From assembly GCF_000720925.1 (NCBI RefSeq), contig NZ_JOEE01000006.1, forward strand, positions 203,607-267,606: a stretch of DNA of 64,000 nt, read 5' to 3'. A program made the translations under genes and the position numbers. Shown here piece after piece: positions 1 to 7,765 of the stretch (its first letter is position 1; each line of letters begins with the position of its first letter). This DNA is from Phycicoccus jejuensis (GTDB lineage: Bacteria; Actinomycetota; Actinomycetes; Actinomycetales; Dermatophilaceae). The notes beneath the pieces were generated by a model. The model did no database searches. It was not told the DNA's origin and was given only the letters and a program-made list of their open reading frames with translations.

Positions 1-1
1 G

Positions 2-448
2 ATGACGCTCTCGGGCCGGCTCGGCGGCGTGCGCCGGCAGGGCCTGGCGATCATGGTGAGCGTCGCCGGCTGGGGCGTCGGCATCAGCGGGCTCGGGGTC
101 GCGCTGCTCGCCGCCGACGGGCTCGTGTCGCGCGAGCACGCGCTGCTGCTGGCCCTCGCGGCGATGGCCGTCGCGGGCGCGGCCGACGCGGTGAGCGCCG
201 TCTTCCGGACCACGATCCTCCAGTCCGCGGCGCCCGACCGGATGCGCGGGCGGCTGCAGGGCGTCTTCATCGTCGTCGTGGCCGGTGGCCCGCGGCTCGG
301 CGAGCTCGCCGGGGGCGGGGTGGCCGAGCGCGTCGGCGAGGGGTGGACCGCCGTGGGCGGCGGGCTCGCGTGCGTCGCCGCCGTCGTGCTGCTGTCGGTG
401 TGGCAGCCCGGGTTCCTGCGCTACGACGCGCGGCGGCCGACCCCCTGA
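2..448 (+). CDS. MFS transporter, C-terminal part (partial)
   Basis: The reading frame is open from the window edge and covers about 148 residues. It shows four to five hydrophobic helices, an arginine-rich loop before the first helix and the segment DRMRGRLQGVF, which is the usual cytoplasmic loop 10-11 signature of EntS/drug-exporter type major facilitator proteins. The protein would span the cytoplasmic membrane and export a small molecule by proton antiport; the substrate cannot be told from this half. The real start lies upstream of the window, so the ATG at position 2 is probably internal. pdxH follows after 78 bases with its own promoter, so the two genes are not obviously one operon. 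Confidence 0.8.
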   Translation: MTLSGRLGGVRRQGLAIMVSVAGWGVGISGLGVALLAADGLVSREHALLLALAAMAVAGAADAVSAVFRTTILQSAAPDRMRGRLQGVFIVVVAGGPRLGELAGGGVAERVGEGWTAVGGGLACVAAVVLLSVWQPGFLRYDARRPTP

Positions 449-514
449 GCCGCAGGCCTGTACGGCGGGGACGGCGGTCGTGCCCAAGGCCGTTCGGGCC
501 GGGGTGGCCCGTCC

Positions 515-520
515 TAGGGT
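515..520 (+). promoter_or_regulatory. -10 box of pdxH (leaderless)
   Basis: TAGGGT lies six bases before the pdxH ATG. A TANNNT hexamer at this distance places the transcription start on the start codon, the arrangement of leaderless actinobacterial genes. No Shine-Dalgarno sequence is present. This is inferred from spacing only. Confidence 0.55.
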
Positions 521-526
521 GGCGGG

Positions 527-1204
527 ATGGACCCACGACGCATCGACTACTCCGGTGACGGGCTCGCCGAGGAGCAGCTGCTGGAGACCCCCTTCGCCCA
601 GGTGAGCGCCTGGGTCGACGACGCGGTCCGGCGCTCGGACGAGCAGGGCGACGTCGTCGAGCCGCTGGCCGCGTCCGTCGCCACGGTCGACTCGACGGGG
701 CACCCCAACGTCCGGACCGTGCTCCTGCGCTTCCTCGACGAGCAGGGGCCCGGCTTCGTCACGGCCCTGACCTCGACCAAGGGCCGCGAGCTGACGGCCA
801 CCCCGTACGCGGCCGCCGGGCTGACGTGGGCCGCGATGTACCGCGCGGTCCGGTTCCGCGGCAGGGCGGTCCAGCTCGAGCGCGACGCCGTCGAGGAGTA
901 CTGGGCGTCGCGGCCGTGGGGCTCGCGCATCTCGGCGTGGGCGTCGGACCAGTCGCGTCCGGTCGGCTCGCGAGAGGACCTCGAGGCCGCCTACCGTGCG
1001 CGGGCCGAGGAGTTCCCCGACCACGGGTCACCCGACGACGTGCCGCTGCCCGACTTCTGGGGCGGCTTCCGCATCGTCTGCGACGAGGTCGAGCTGTGGG
1101 CCGGCCGCCGCAACCGGCTGCACGACCGCATCGTCTACACGCGCGTCGGCGAGGGCGACCTGTCGGACGCCGCGTCGTGGGAGGTCTCGCGCCGCCAGCC
1201 GTGA
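527..1204 (+). CDS. pdxH: Pyridoxamine 5'-phosphate oxidase
   Basis: FMN-dependent enzyme that oxidises pyridoxine or pyridoxamine 5'-phosphate to pyridoxal 5'-phosphate, the last step of the vitamin B6 salvage pathway, in the cytosol as a homodimer. The 225 residues match the usual family length. The FMN-binding first half contains NVRTVLLRFLDEQG and STKGRELTATPYAA. The C-terminal dimerisation part contains VELWAGRRNRLHDRIVYTR, the family's closing signature (W-x3-RNRLHDR). The ATG at 527 is preferred because a TAGGGT -10 box sits six bases upstream, giving a leaderless transcript. The gene stands alone between an MFS gene and a convergent HEAT-repeat gene 21 bases downstream. Confidence 0.95.
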   Translation: MDPRRIDYSGDGLAEEQLLETPFAQVSAWVDDAVRRSDEQGDVVEPLAASVATVDSTGHPNVRTVLLRFLDEQGPGFVTALTSTKGRELTATPYAAAGLTWAAMYRAVRFRGRAVQLERDAVEEYWASRPWGSRISAWASDQSRPVGSREDLEAAYRARAEEFPDHGSPDDVPLPDFWGGFRIVCDEVELWAGRRNRLHDRIVYTRVGEGDLSDAASWEVSRRQP

Positions 1205-1225
1205 CCGGCCGGGCCGGGGCGGTGC

Positions 1226-1756
1226 TCAGCCGCGCTCGCGGACAGCCGTGAGGAACCCGGCGGCCTTGCGGCGCACCGACGCCGAGCGGTGGGTGGTCTG
1301 CACCTCGAGCAGGGCGACGACGTCGTCGGTGGCGACGTGCCCGTCGTGGTGCAGCCCGACGAGCGTGGCCATCGACTGCGCCGCGACGATCCAGTCGACG
1401 TCGGCGGTCCGCAGCCGGTCGGTGAGCCAGCGGACTGCCCTCGCCCGCTGGTCGTCGTCGAGGCCGAGGAGCGCGAGCAGCTGGGCGACGTGCCACTGGA
1501 CGGACGGCTGCCCGCTGCGCGCCAGGTCGTCGAGGACGTGGGGGAGGTACGGCTGCCCGAGGGCCGGCCGCTCGCGGACGAGCTTCTCGACGGTGTCGAC
1601 GGCGCGCATCCGGACCCACGGGTCGTCGTGGGAGATGCACGCGACGAGCTCGTCGAGGCGCGCGGGGTCGTCGCGCAGCAGCGCGAGCACCTCGCCGGCG
1701 CGGCCGAGCGAGTTCGAGCGGCCCCCGGCGGCGAGGACCTCGGCGAACGGCTCCAC
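1226..1756 (-). CDS. HEAT-repeat protein
   Basis: A 176-residue soluble protein built of helical pairs. Repeats can be followed through segments such as HDDPWVRMRAVDTVEKLV, QPSVQWHVAQLLALLGL and SASVRRKAAGFLTAV, each with the D-x-x-V-R or S-V-R pattern of HEAT/PBS-lyase repeats. Such proteins are scaffolds that bind other proteins; no catalytic residues are visible and the partner is unknown. The start is GTG at 1756, seven bases after a TACGCT -10 box read on the minus strand, so the transcript is probably leaderless. It converges with pdxH. The region behind it (1757-1915) holds inverted repeats that probably end the SDR operon. Confidence 0.75.
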   Translation of the reverse strand: MEPFAEVLAAGGRSNSLGRAGEVLALLRDDPARLDELVACISHDDPWVRMRAVDTVEKLVRERPALGQPYLPHVLDDLARSGQPSVQWHVAQLLALLGLDDDQRARAVRWLTDRLRTADVDWIVAAQSMATLVGLHHDGHVATDDVVALLEVQTTHRSASVRRKAAGFLTAVRERG

Positions 1757-1798
1757 GCCGCCGAGCGTAGGCCCGGGTGCGCTGTGCGGGGGAAGGGT

Positions 1799-1857
1799 GC
1801 GCCTCGCCCGGGAACGGTTCCGGGGTGAGGCGCGGCCGTATCGGGTGACCCGATACG
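1799..1857. terminator. Two stem-loops between SDR and HEAT genes
   Basis: Two inverted repeats follow each other. The first (1799-1833) has 17-base arms with two mismatches; the second (1837-1857) is a perfect 9-bp stem, CGTATCGGG against CCCGATACG, closing on three bases. They lie 3' of the minus-strand SDR gene and 5' of the HEAT gene, so they could end SDR transcription. There is no T-run, which is common for high-GC actinobacteria. Confidence 0.45.
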
Positions 1858-1915
1858 CGAGGGACGGGTGGGGTGCCCGGAGGTGCGGGGTCGTGGGGGG
1901 TGGGGCTGCGCCGGG

Positions 1916-2683
1916 TCAGGACGGGACGCGGTGGACCTTGTGCGGCGCGGCCTGGGCGCGGGGCTTGATGACGAGGAGGTCGACGTTGACGTGCGCCGGC
2001 CGGGTGGCGACCCACGCGACGGCGTCGGCGACGTCCTCGGCGACGAGCGGTCCGGGCACGCCCTCGTAGACCTTGTCGGCACGCTCCCGGTCGCCGTCGA
2101 AGCGGGTGAGCGAGAACTCCTCGGTGTGCACCATGCCCGGCGCGACGAGGGTGATGCGCACCGGCTGGTCGACGAGCTCGAGCCGCAGCGTCTCGGTCAT
2201 CACGTGGACCCCGTGCTTGGCGACGGTGTACCCGCCGCCGCCCTCGTAGGCGACGAGACCGGCGACCGAGCCGACGTTGACGACGACGCCCTCGCCGTCC
2301 GCGACGAGCGCGGGCAGCAGCGCCTTGGTCACCTGCAACGTGCCGAGGACGTTCGTGTCGTACATCCGCCGCCACTTCTCGACGTCCGCGGCGGCGACGG
2401 GCTCGAGCCCGAGGGCGCCCCCGGCGTTGTTGACGAGGACCGCGACCCGGTCGCCGGCGGCCTGCACGAGCCGCTCGACGTCGGCGGGGACGGTGACGTC
2501 GCAGGTGACCGCGACGCCGTCGAGCTCGGCGGCGAGGGCCTCGACCCGGTCGGCGCGGCGCGCGGCGCAGACCACCCGGAAGCCGTCGGCGGCCAGCCGC
2601 CGGGCGGTGGCGGCGCCGATGCCGCTGCTCGCGCCGGTGACGACGGCGACGGGGCGCTCGGCCCCGGTGGACGAGGTGCTCAC
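1916..2683 (-). CDS. Short-chain dehydrogenase/reductase
   Basis: NAD(P)-dependent oxidoreductase of the classical SDR family, 255 residues. The Rossmann nucleotide motif TGASSGIG is near the N-terminus, followed by the structural NNAG motif and an active site with S (NVGSVAG) and Y-x3-K (YTVAKHG). An Asp/Thr after beta-3 (CDVTVPADVERL) fits the family. The substrate is not predictable; YdfG-type serine/3-hydroxy acid dehydrogenases look closest. The GTG start overlaps the stop of the upstream thioesterase-like gene by four bases (GTGA), so the two are translationally coupled. The last residues are basic and rich in Pro/His. Confidence 0.88.
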   Translation of the reverse strand: MSTSSTGAERPVAVVTGASSGIGAATARRLAADGFRVVCAARRADRVEALAAELDGVAVTCDVTVPADVERLVQAAGDRVAVLVNNAGGALGLEPVAAADVEKWRRMYDTNVLGTLQVTKALLPALVADGEGVVVNVGSVAGLVAYEGGGGYTVAKHGVHVMTETLRLELVDQPVRITLVAPGMVHTEEFSLTRFDGDRERADKVYEGVPGPLVAEDVADAVAWVATRPAHVNVDLLVIKPRAQAAPHKVHRVPS

Positions 2684-3420
2684 GGCTGCTCCTTGGGGCG
2701 GACGGACGCGGGGTCGACGGCGACCCAGGTGGCCTCGGCGCGGCCGAGCATCTCGCCGTCGGGGGCGTGGAGGGTGCTGGCCGACCAGTGTCGGCGCCCC
2801 TCGGCGCCCCGCTGCCAGGCGGTGACGACGAGGCGCTCGCCCGGCGCCGGCACCCGCCAGACGCGGGCGGTCATCGTCCCGAGGACCATCGGCCGCCCGG
2901 CGATCCCGGCCGACCAGCCGCCGGGGCAGTCGAGCGCGGCCCAGACGACGGCGCGGTCGACGTCGTCCGGCACGGTCCACGGCGCCGCGTAGCGGCCGGT
3001 GCCGTCGTCGAGGGGGCCGGGGCGCAGCCGGAGGCCGTCGCCCTCGGCACGCCCGGTGCCGCAGGAGAAGCAGGTGGGGAAGGGGTGGTCGGCCGCGCCC
3101 TCGTAGCGGTCCTGGGCCGCGTCGGCCTCGTCCGGGGAGGCGGGGGAGGGCACGGGCTCGTCGAGCTCGGGGACTGCGGTCCCGGTCGCGACGAGGACGT
3201 CGCCGTCGAGCAGGCGCAGCACGGAGGTGCCGGTCAGCGGGTCCGGGTCGTCGCCGACGACGGCCATCGGCCGGTCCAGGGGCGGCGGCGCGGACAGGCG
3301 TACGCTCACGGCGGGCAGGGCGCCGGAGGTGCGGACGTGGGCGGCAAGCGAGCCGCTCACCCACCCGCCGTTCCCGGACTCGGGGGGCCCGCAGAAACGG
3401 CGGGGGACGGTCAGCTCCAC
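2680..3420 (-). CDS. Thioesterase-like (hotdog) protein
   Basis: A 246-residue protein of the actinobacterial hypothetical family annotated as thioesterase superfamily. It contains a conserved Cys pair in FPTCFSCGTGR near residue 115, a WAALDCPGGW stretch, and alternating strands in the C-terminal third (RPMVLGTMTARV, GERLVVTAW) that resemble a hotdog fold. It may hydrolyse or bind an acyl-CoA, but no catalytic residues can be named with confidence. The GTG start lies six bases after a minus-strand TACGTT box, suggesting a leaderless transcript that continues into the SDR gene, with which it overlaps by four bases. Confidence 0.6.
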   Translation of the reverse strand: MELTVPRRFCGPPESGNGGWVSGSLAAHVRTSGALPAVSVRLSAPPPLDRPMAVVGDDPDPLTGTSVLRLLDGDVLVATGTAVPELDEPVPSPASPDEADAAQDRYEGAADHPFPTCFSCGTGRAEGDGLRLRPGPLDDGTGRYAAPWTVPDDVDRAVVWAALDCPGGWSAGIAGRPMVLGTMTARVWRVPAPGERLVVTAWQRGAEGRRHWSASTLHAPDGEMLGRAEATWVAVDPASVRPKEQP

Positions 3421-3497
3421 CCGGTCAACGTACCCACGCGCTCGCGGCCCGTCCTGTTGCGTGCGTCACGCGAACGTGATTGTCTCGACGTAAACAA

Positions 3498-3511
3498 TCT
3501 TGATGTCGAGA
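3498..3511. promoter_or_regulatory. Palindromic operator before MFS gene
   Basis: TCTTGATGTCGAGA is a near-perfect palindrome 13 bases upstream of the MFS start. A second related half (TCTCGACGT) sits at 3483-3491, so the whole stretch from 3481 to 3514 is itself an imperfect inverted repeat. Sites of this shape are typical of MarR or ArsR-type repressors. No such regulator gene is adjacent, so the binding protein is unknown. Confidence 0.45.
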
Positions 3512-3524
3512 GACAGGAGGGCGG

Positions 3525-4715
3525 ATGGGCGACGCGGAGTTCTCGCTGCGCCGGATCGCCGTGCCCGCCTTCGGACCGACGGCCCTGTGGTCGGTCGGCA
3601 TCGGCGCGGTCCTGCCGGTCATCGCCCTCAGCGCCCGCGACCTCGGGGCCTCGGTCTCGGTGGCGGCGCTGTTCGTCGGCATCGGCACGGTCTCCGAGCT
3701 CGTCTCGGCGGTCCCCGCCGGCGTCGTCGTCGACCGGCTGGGGGAGCGGCGGGCCCTCGTGCTCGCCGGGCTCGCCGACGCGGCCGCCTCCCTGCTCGCG
3801 CTGCTCGCCCCGTCGCTGTGGGTCCTCGCGCTCGCCGTCGTGCTCACCGGGCCGACCGGTGCCGTCTTCCTCCTCGCCCGCCAGTCCTTCCTCACCGCCG
3901 CCGCGCCGGTCCACCTCCGGGCCCGGGCGATGTCGACGCTCGGCGGGGTCGCGCGGATCGGGCTGTTCGTCGGGCCGTTCATCGGTGCGCCCCTCGTCGC
4001 GGTCTTCTCGCCCCAGGCGGCCTTCGGGGTCGCGGTGGCGGGCGGGCTGGCCGCGGCGGCGCTGGCCGCGGCCTCCCCGGACCTCGGCGCGCACGCCCAC
4101 GGGTCCGGCGCCGAGGCGAGGGCGGAGCGCGTGCCGGTCCGCGAGGTCGCGCGGCGGCACCGGGCGGTCCTGCTCACCGTCGGGGTCGGGGTGCTGGCCA
4201 TCGGCCTGGCCCGCTCCTCGCGGGTCGTCGTCGTCCCGCTGTGGGCCGAGCACGTCGGGCTCACCGCGGCGCAGACCTCCCTCGTCTTCGGGGTCGCCGG
4301 CCTCGTCGAGGTCCTCCTCTTCTACCCGGCGGGCTCGTTGATGGACCGCCGCGGGCGCATCTGGGTCGCCCTCCCCGTCACCGTGCTCCTCGGGATCGGC
4401 CTGCTCGTCCTCCCGCTGACGAGCACGCTCCTCGCCGTGGGGGCGGCGGCCGTCGTCATGGCGGTCGGCAACGGCCTGGGGTCCGGGATCGTCATGACGC
4501 TCGGCGCCGACGCCGCGCCGGAGCAGGGACGGGCGCCCTTCCTCGGCCTCTGGCGGCTCCTCTCGCTCGTCGGCCACAACGGCGCCTCGATCGTCGTCGG
4601 GGCGCTGGCGGCGGTCGCGTCCATCGGGGCCGCGAGCGTCACCGTCGGGGTCCTCACCGTGGCCGGCGGGGCGTGGCTGCTGCGCTGGCTGCCGCGCTAC
4701 GAGCCCGAGCGCTGA
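3525..4715 (+). CDS. MFS transporter (drug/efflux type)
   Basis: A 396-residue membrane protein with twelve predicted helices. The loop 2-3 signature DRLGERRALVLAG and its counterpart MDRRGRIWVALP in the second half mark it as a major facilitator of the DHA efflux type, moving a small molecule out of the cell in exchange for protons. The ATG at 3525 is preceded by AGGAGG at 3515-3520, which fixes the start. The promoter region carries a palindrome at 3498-3511, so expression is probably repressible. The substrate is unknown. The DtxR-type regulator follows 60 bases downstream but has its own promoter. Confidence 0.88.
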   Translation: MGDAEFSLRRIAVPAFGPTALWSVGIGAVLPVIALSARDLGASVSVAALFVGIGTVSELVSAVPAGVVVDRLGERRALVLAGLADAAASLLALLAPSLWVLALAVVLTGPTGAVFLLARQSFLTAAAPVHLRARAMSTLGGVARIGLFVGPFIGAPLVAVFSPQAAFGVAVAGGLAAAALAAASPDLGAHAHGSGAEARAERVPVREVARRHRAVLLTVGVGVLAIGLARSSRVVVVPLWAEHVGLTAAQTSLVFGVAGLVEVLLFYPAGSLMDRRGRIWVALPVTVLLGIGLLVLPLTSTLLAVGAAAVVMAVGNGLGSGIVMTLGADAAPEQGRAPFLGLWRLLSLVGHNGASIVVGALAAVASIGAASVTVGVLTVAGGAWLLRWLPRYEPER

Positions 4716-4761
4716 GCGGCGCCGGACCGGTCGGCGCGGACGGGCCCGACGGCAGGTCAGA

Positions 4762-4773
4762 TTAGGCTTGCCT
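4762..4773 (+). promoter_or_regulatory. -10 box / partial iron box before dtxR-like gene
   Basis: TTAGGCTTGCCT contains TAGGCT (4763-4768), seven bases before the GTG start and so a good leaderless -10. It also matches the left half of the DtxR/IdeR iron box (TTAGGnTnnnCT). By my count it agrees with the 19-base consensus at 11 positions, so binding is uncertain. Confidence 0.45.
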
Positions 4774-4775
4774 GC

Positions 4776-5474
4776 GTGACCGACCTCATCGACACCACGG
4801 AGATGTACCTCCGCACCATCTTCGAGCTCGAGGAGGAGGGCATCACGCCGCTGCGGGCCCGGATCGCCGAGCGCCTCGGCCACTCGGGACCGACGGTGTC
4901 GCAGACCGTCGCCCGGATGGAGCGCGACGGCCTCCTCGCCGTCGCCGGCGACCGCCACCTCGAGCTGAGCGACGAGGGGCGCCTCCTCGCGACCCGGGTG
5001 ATGCGCAAGCACCGGATCGCCGAGCGGCTGCTCGTCGACGTCATCGGCCTCGAGTGGGAGTACGTGCACGACGAGGCGTGCCGCTGGGAGCACGTGATGT
5101 CCGACCGCGTCGAGCGCAAGATCCTCGCGATCCTCCCCGACCACCTCGAGTCGCCCTACGGCAACCCGATCCCCGGCCTCGACGAGCTCGGCGAGTCCGG
5201 CGAGGTCGTCGACTTCCGCTCCGGGCTGCGCACCCTCGACGAGGTCGCCGGCGCCGAGACGCAGGCCGTCGTCGTGCGGCGGATCGGTGAGCCCGTGCAG
5301 GTCGACCACGAGGCGTTGTCCCTGCTCACGAGTGCCGGGCTGCTGCCCGGGCAGCCCGCGCGGGTGCGCCGCGACGGCGTCCGCGTCGTCGTCTTCCGCG
5401 AGGGCGCCGAGGAGGCCACCGGGGTGTCCCTGCCGGTCGACATCGCCGGCCACGTCTTCGTCGCCCCGGCCTGA
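4776..5474 (+). CDS. DtxR/IdeR-family metal-dependent repressor
   Basis: A 232-residue regulator with three parts: an N-terminal winged helix ([18 protein letters not shown], with recognition helix around [17 protein letters not shown]), a central metal-binding and dimerisation domain ([29 protein letters not shown], Cys-His-Glu ligands), and a C-terminal SH3-like domain. The length and the Cys in [10 protein letters not shown] fit the iron-responsive DtxR/IdeR branch rather than the shorter MntR branch. With Fe2+ it would bind iron boxes and repress iron uptake. The GTG start is leaderless behind TAGGCT. A half iron box overlaps its own promoter, hinting at autoregulation, though family members are often constitutive. 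Confidence 0.9.
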   Translation: MTDLIDTTEMYLRTIFELEEEGITPLRARIAERLGHSGPTVSQTVARMERDGLLAVAGDRHLELSDEGRLLATRVMRKHRIAERLLVDVIGLEWEYVHDEACRWEHVMSDRVERKILAILPDHLESPYGNPIPGLDELGESGEVVDFRSGLRTLDEVAGAETQAVVVRRIGEPVQVDHEALSLLTSAGLLPGQPARVRRDGVRVVVFREGAEEATGVSLPVDIAGHVFVAPA

Positions 5475-5593
5475 CCGGACGGCCCCCGTCGCGCTCGGTC
5501 GACCGGCCCCGGCGCGTTACCGAAACGTGACTTCGCGCGACGGCTCACGTACGGTGGCCGCTGAGCCGTACCCGCCCCGGAAGTAGATCTGCT

Positions 5594-6388
5594 GTGCCCT
5601 CACCCTCTCGTACCCCCGGTCGCCGCCGTGCGCCCGGCCGCGTCCGACGACTCCCCGACGGCCTCTCGCGCCGCGGTGCGTCGTGGGCCCTCAAGTCCGC
5701 CGCCGGCCTCTGCGTGGTCGGCGGTGCGGCCGTCGCCCTGACCGTCCCCGCCGAGCTCGCCGACGCCGAGACCGAGCCCACGACGGCGCTCGCCGCCGTC
5801 GACGCCGGGGTCGCGGCCGCGGTCGCCGACCGCTCGGCCGACGCCCCCGCCGCGCGCTCGGCCCGCCGCGAGGCGGCGCCCGCCGCCGTCGCGCCGGCCG
5901 GCGCCGCGCCGGTGCGCCCCGACGCCCTCGGGGTCGCCGGTGTCACCGCCGTCGCCAAGCCGAAGCCCAAGCCCACCCCGAAGGCCACCGAGAAGGCCGT
6001 CGGCTCCTCGGCCACCGGATCCTCCGCCCCCGCGGCCGGGTCCTGGAACGGGGCGACGACGTCCCGGTGCTCGGGCATCGGGCTCATCCCGAACGCCGTG
6101 CGGCTGTGTTCCGCCGTGGACTCGGCCATCGGCCCGCCGACGATCGGCGGCCGCCGCGCGAGCGCCGACGAGCACGGGACCGGACAGGCGGTCGACTTCA
6201 TGACGAGCGGCGCCCAGGGCGACGCCATCGCCGCGTACGTCCAGGCGCACGTCAGCGAGTTCGACGTCAAGTACCTCATCTGGAAGCAGCGCTACTGGGC
6301 GCCGGGCGAGGGCTGGAAGCTCATGGAGGACCGCGGGTCCGCCACTCAGAACCACTACGACCACGTCCACGTGACCGTCAACTACTGA
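5594..6388 (+). CDS. Secreted protein with ARB-07466-like C-terminal domain
   Basis: A 264-residue exported protein. Residues 1-57 form a long, Arg-rich signal peptide with a hydrophobic core (AAGLCVVGGAAVALTV). A Pro/Ala/Lys linker (KPKPKPTPKATEK) then gives a likely wall-spanning spacer. The C-terminal ~115 residues hold ADEHGTGQAVDFMTS and QNHYDHVHVTVNY. These are the H-x3-G-x2-D and HxH-type metal residues of the ARB-07466/M15-like fold seen in cell-wall hydrolases. It probably acts outside the membrane on peptidoglycan, but activity is inferred. The start is GTG at 5594 with a weak GGAAGTAG ribosome site. A strong stem-loop follows the stop. The linker resembles that of the next secreted protein. 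Confidence 0.7.
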   Translation: MPSPSRTPGRRRAPGRVRRLPDGLSRRGASWALKSAAGLCVVGGAAVALTVPAELADAETEPTTALAAVDAGVAAAVADRSADAPAARSARREAAPAAVAPAGAAPVRPDALGVAGVTAVAKPKPKPTPKATEKAVGSSATGSSAPAAGSWNGATTSRCSGIGLIPNAVRLCSAVDSAIGPPTIGGRRASADEHGTGQAVDFMTSGAQGDAIAAYVQAHVSEFDVKYLIWKQRYWAPGEGWKLMEDRGSATQNHYDHVHVTVNY

Positions 6389-6410
6389 CGGACCGCGCCG
6401 GCGAGGTCAT

Positions 6411-6442
6411 GCGACGCCGCTCCCGACCGGGGGCGGCGTCGC
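6411..6442 (+). terminator. Stem-loop terminator after secreted protein gene
   Basis: GCGACGCCGCTCCC (6411-6424) pairs with the complementary arm at 6429-6442 around a four-base loop. It starts 22 bases after the stop codon. No U-tract follows, but the stem is long and GC-rich. Confidence 0.6.
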
Positions 6443-6527
6443 GCCGTCTGGGGCGGTCGGCGCGACATCGTTGTCATCGTGGCCGCACGAGCCCAAGAAC
6501 AGCCTGAGAGAACACGCAGTCACCTTT

Positions 6528-6557
6528 TTGTGACCTTCCCGTGACCACTGTTATGGT
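6528..6557 (+). promoter_or_regulatory. Promoter of the riboswitch-NlpC/P60 unit
   Basis: TTGTGA (6528-6533) and TATGGT (6552-6557) are separated by 18 bases. This is a good SigA-type promoter and lies about 50 bases before the start of the conserved riboswitch core, which fits a long leader RNA. Confidence 0.55.
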
Positions 6558-6609
6558 CGTCGCGGTCGCCGACCCGGACGACGACCACCACCGACGGGCC
6601 CGCCGAGTC

Positions 6610-6788
6610 CTGCCCCCGTCGAAGGGTCAACTCTCACGAGCCGCTGGCAGGAGCGGGGGAACCACTTTCGGCGTCGCGACCTCGGTCGGGACGCCTTGGG
6701 GTGAAGCCGGAACGGTCCTCGGACCGCGACGGCCGGGCAACCTCAGCCCGAACCCGACAGCTCACCTCGTAGGCATCTGAGAGGTCCA
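6610..6788 (+). ncRNA. Cyclic di-AMP riboswitch (ydaO/yuaA type)
   Basis: The leader of the NlpC/P60 gene carries the conserved blocks of the ydaO-yuaA riboswitch in the right order. GGCAGGAGCGGGGGAACC lies near 6646-6663 and TTGGGGTGAA near 6696-6705. CCGGGCAACCTCAGCCCGAA follows near 6731-6750, then CCCGACAGCTCACCTCGTAG to the 3' end. Members bind c-di-AMP and usually switch expression off when it is high. In actinobacteria they sit before cell-wall hydrolase genes (NlpC/P60, Rpf), as here. The aptamer ends only a few bases before the GTG start, so control may act on translation as well as transcription. Borders are approximate. Confidence 0.9.
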
Positions 6789-6791
6789 TCC

Positions 6792-7586
6792 GTGTCTGAG
6801 CACACCCACGGCCGGCATCGCCAGGCCGCGCGCTACAACCCCGTCTCCGAGCTGTCGACGATCGTCAAGGCCGCCGGTGAGACCGGGGCCCGCGTCTCCG
6901 CCGTCCTCGCCGCCTCCGGTGGCCTCGTCGCCACCTTCGCGCTCCCGGCCCACGCCGCCGACGCGCGGACCGAGGCCGCCACCCACACGACGACCACGAC
7001 CGTCGCGCCGGCCTCGCTGCGCGCCGCGGCCGCCACCCCGGCCGTCGTCGCCCCGGCCGTCGCCGCGCCGACCGTCAAGCCGACGGCGACCTTCGGAGTC
7101 GCCGGCGTGCGGGCCGTCGCCAAGCCGAAGCCCAAGCCCAAGCCGAAGCCGGTCGTCCTGGCCGCCACGAAGGCCCCCGCGTCCTCCTCGGCCCGCTCCG
7201 AGAGCGGCGCCAGCCGCTCGACCCAGCGTCAGCCCGTCTCGAACGTCGCGCAGTCGGCGAGCGGCGTCGTCAACATCGCCCGCACGCTGCTGGGCATCCC
7301 GTACGTCTACGGCGGCACGACGACCGCCGGGTTCGACTGCTCGGGCTTCACCTCGTACGTCTTCGCCAAGGCCGGCGTCTCGCTGCCGCGCACCGCGGCG
7401 GCCCAGCAGGCCGCGGCGACCCCGGTCAGCAACCCGCAGCCGGGTGACCTCGTGTTCTTCGGCTCCCCGGCCTGGCACGTGGGCATCTACACCGGCAACG
7501 GGATGATGATCGACTCGCCGAAGCCCGGCAAGTCGACCTCCGAGCGTCCCGTCTTCTCCGGGGTCAGCGGCTACGGCCGCTTCTGA
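6792..7586 (+). CDS. NlpC/P60 peptidoglycan endopeptidase
   Basis: Secreted cysteine endopeptidase that cuts peptide cross-links in peptidoglycan, here 264 residues. The N-terminal export region includes VLAASGGLVATFALPAHAADA with a likely AXA cleavage site. An Ala/Pro/Lys-rich linker follows (KPKPKPKPKP near residue 115). The C-terminal NlpC/P60 domain has catalytic Cys183 in GFDCSGFTSY and His229 in AWHVGIY. Expression is under a c-di-AMP riboswitch ending just before the GTG start, so hydrolase levels follow the cell's turgor/wall-stress second messenger. The last codons and stop recur twice as decayed tandem copies after the gene. Confidence 0.93.
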   Translation: MSEHTHGRHRQAARYNPVSELSTIVKAAGETGARVSAVLAASGGLVATFALPAHAADARTEAATHTTTTTVAPASLRAAAATPAVVAPAVAAPTVKPTATFGVAGVRAVAKPKPKPKPKPVVLAATKAPASSSARSESGASRSTQRQPVSNVAQSASGVVNIARTLLGIPYVYGGTTTAGFDCSGFTSYVFAKAGVSLPRTAAAQQAAATPVSNPQPGDLVFFGSPAWHVGIYTGNGMMIDSPKPGKSTSERPVFSGVSGYGRF

Positions 7587-7664
7587 CCCCTCTCCGGGAT
7601 CGGCGGCCACGACCGCTGCTGACCCTCCCTCCGGGGTCGGCGGCCACGACCGCTGCTGACCCCC
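7555..7664 (+). repeat. Three tandem copies of the NlpC/P60 3' end
   Basis: A 36-37 base unit that encodes the last residues and stop of the NlpC/P60 gene (7555-7590) is followed by two degenerate copies (about 7591-7626 and 7627-7664). Each copy keeps the TGACCC stop context and the inverted GCGG...CCGC pair, so each can fold into a small hairpin. The array probably arose by slippage and may serve as a terminator. Confidence 0.65.
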
Positions 7665-7765
7665 ACGACCTCGGCGCCCCGGACCTCCCTGCCCGTCCGG
7701 GGCGCCGTGCCGTGCCCGGGGCCGCTCCCGCCCTCGCAGAGCCCGCGGACGCGTAGCGTGCCGGG

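Noticed and set aside
759..2375. 538-codon minus-strand frame across pdxH and the HEAT gene
   Set aside because: Arg/Pro-rich shadow of pdxH and neighbours with no domain; crosses clear genes.
3411..5453. 680-codon minus-strand frame opposite the MFS and dtxR-like genes
   Set aside because: Composed of Asp/Arg/Glu-rich low-complexity residues from antisense reading; no motif.
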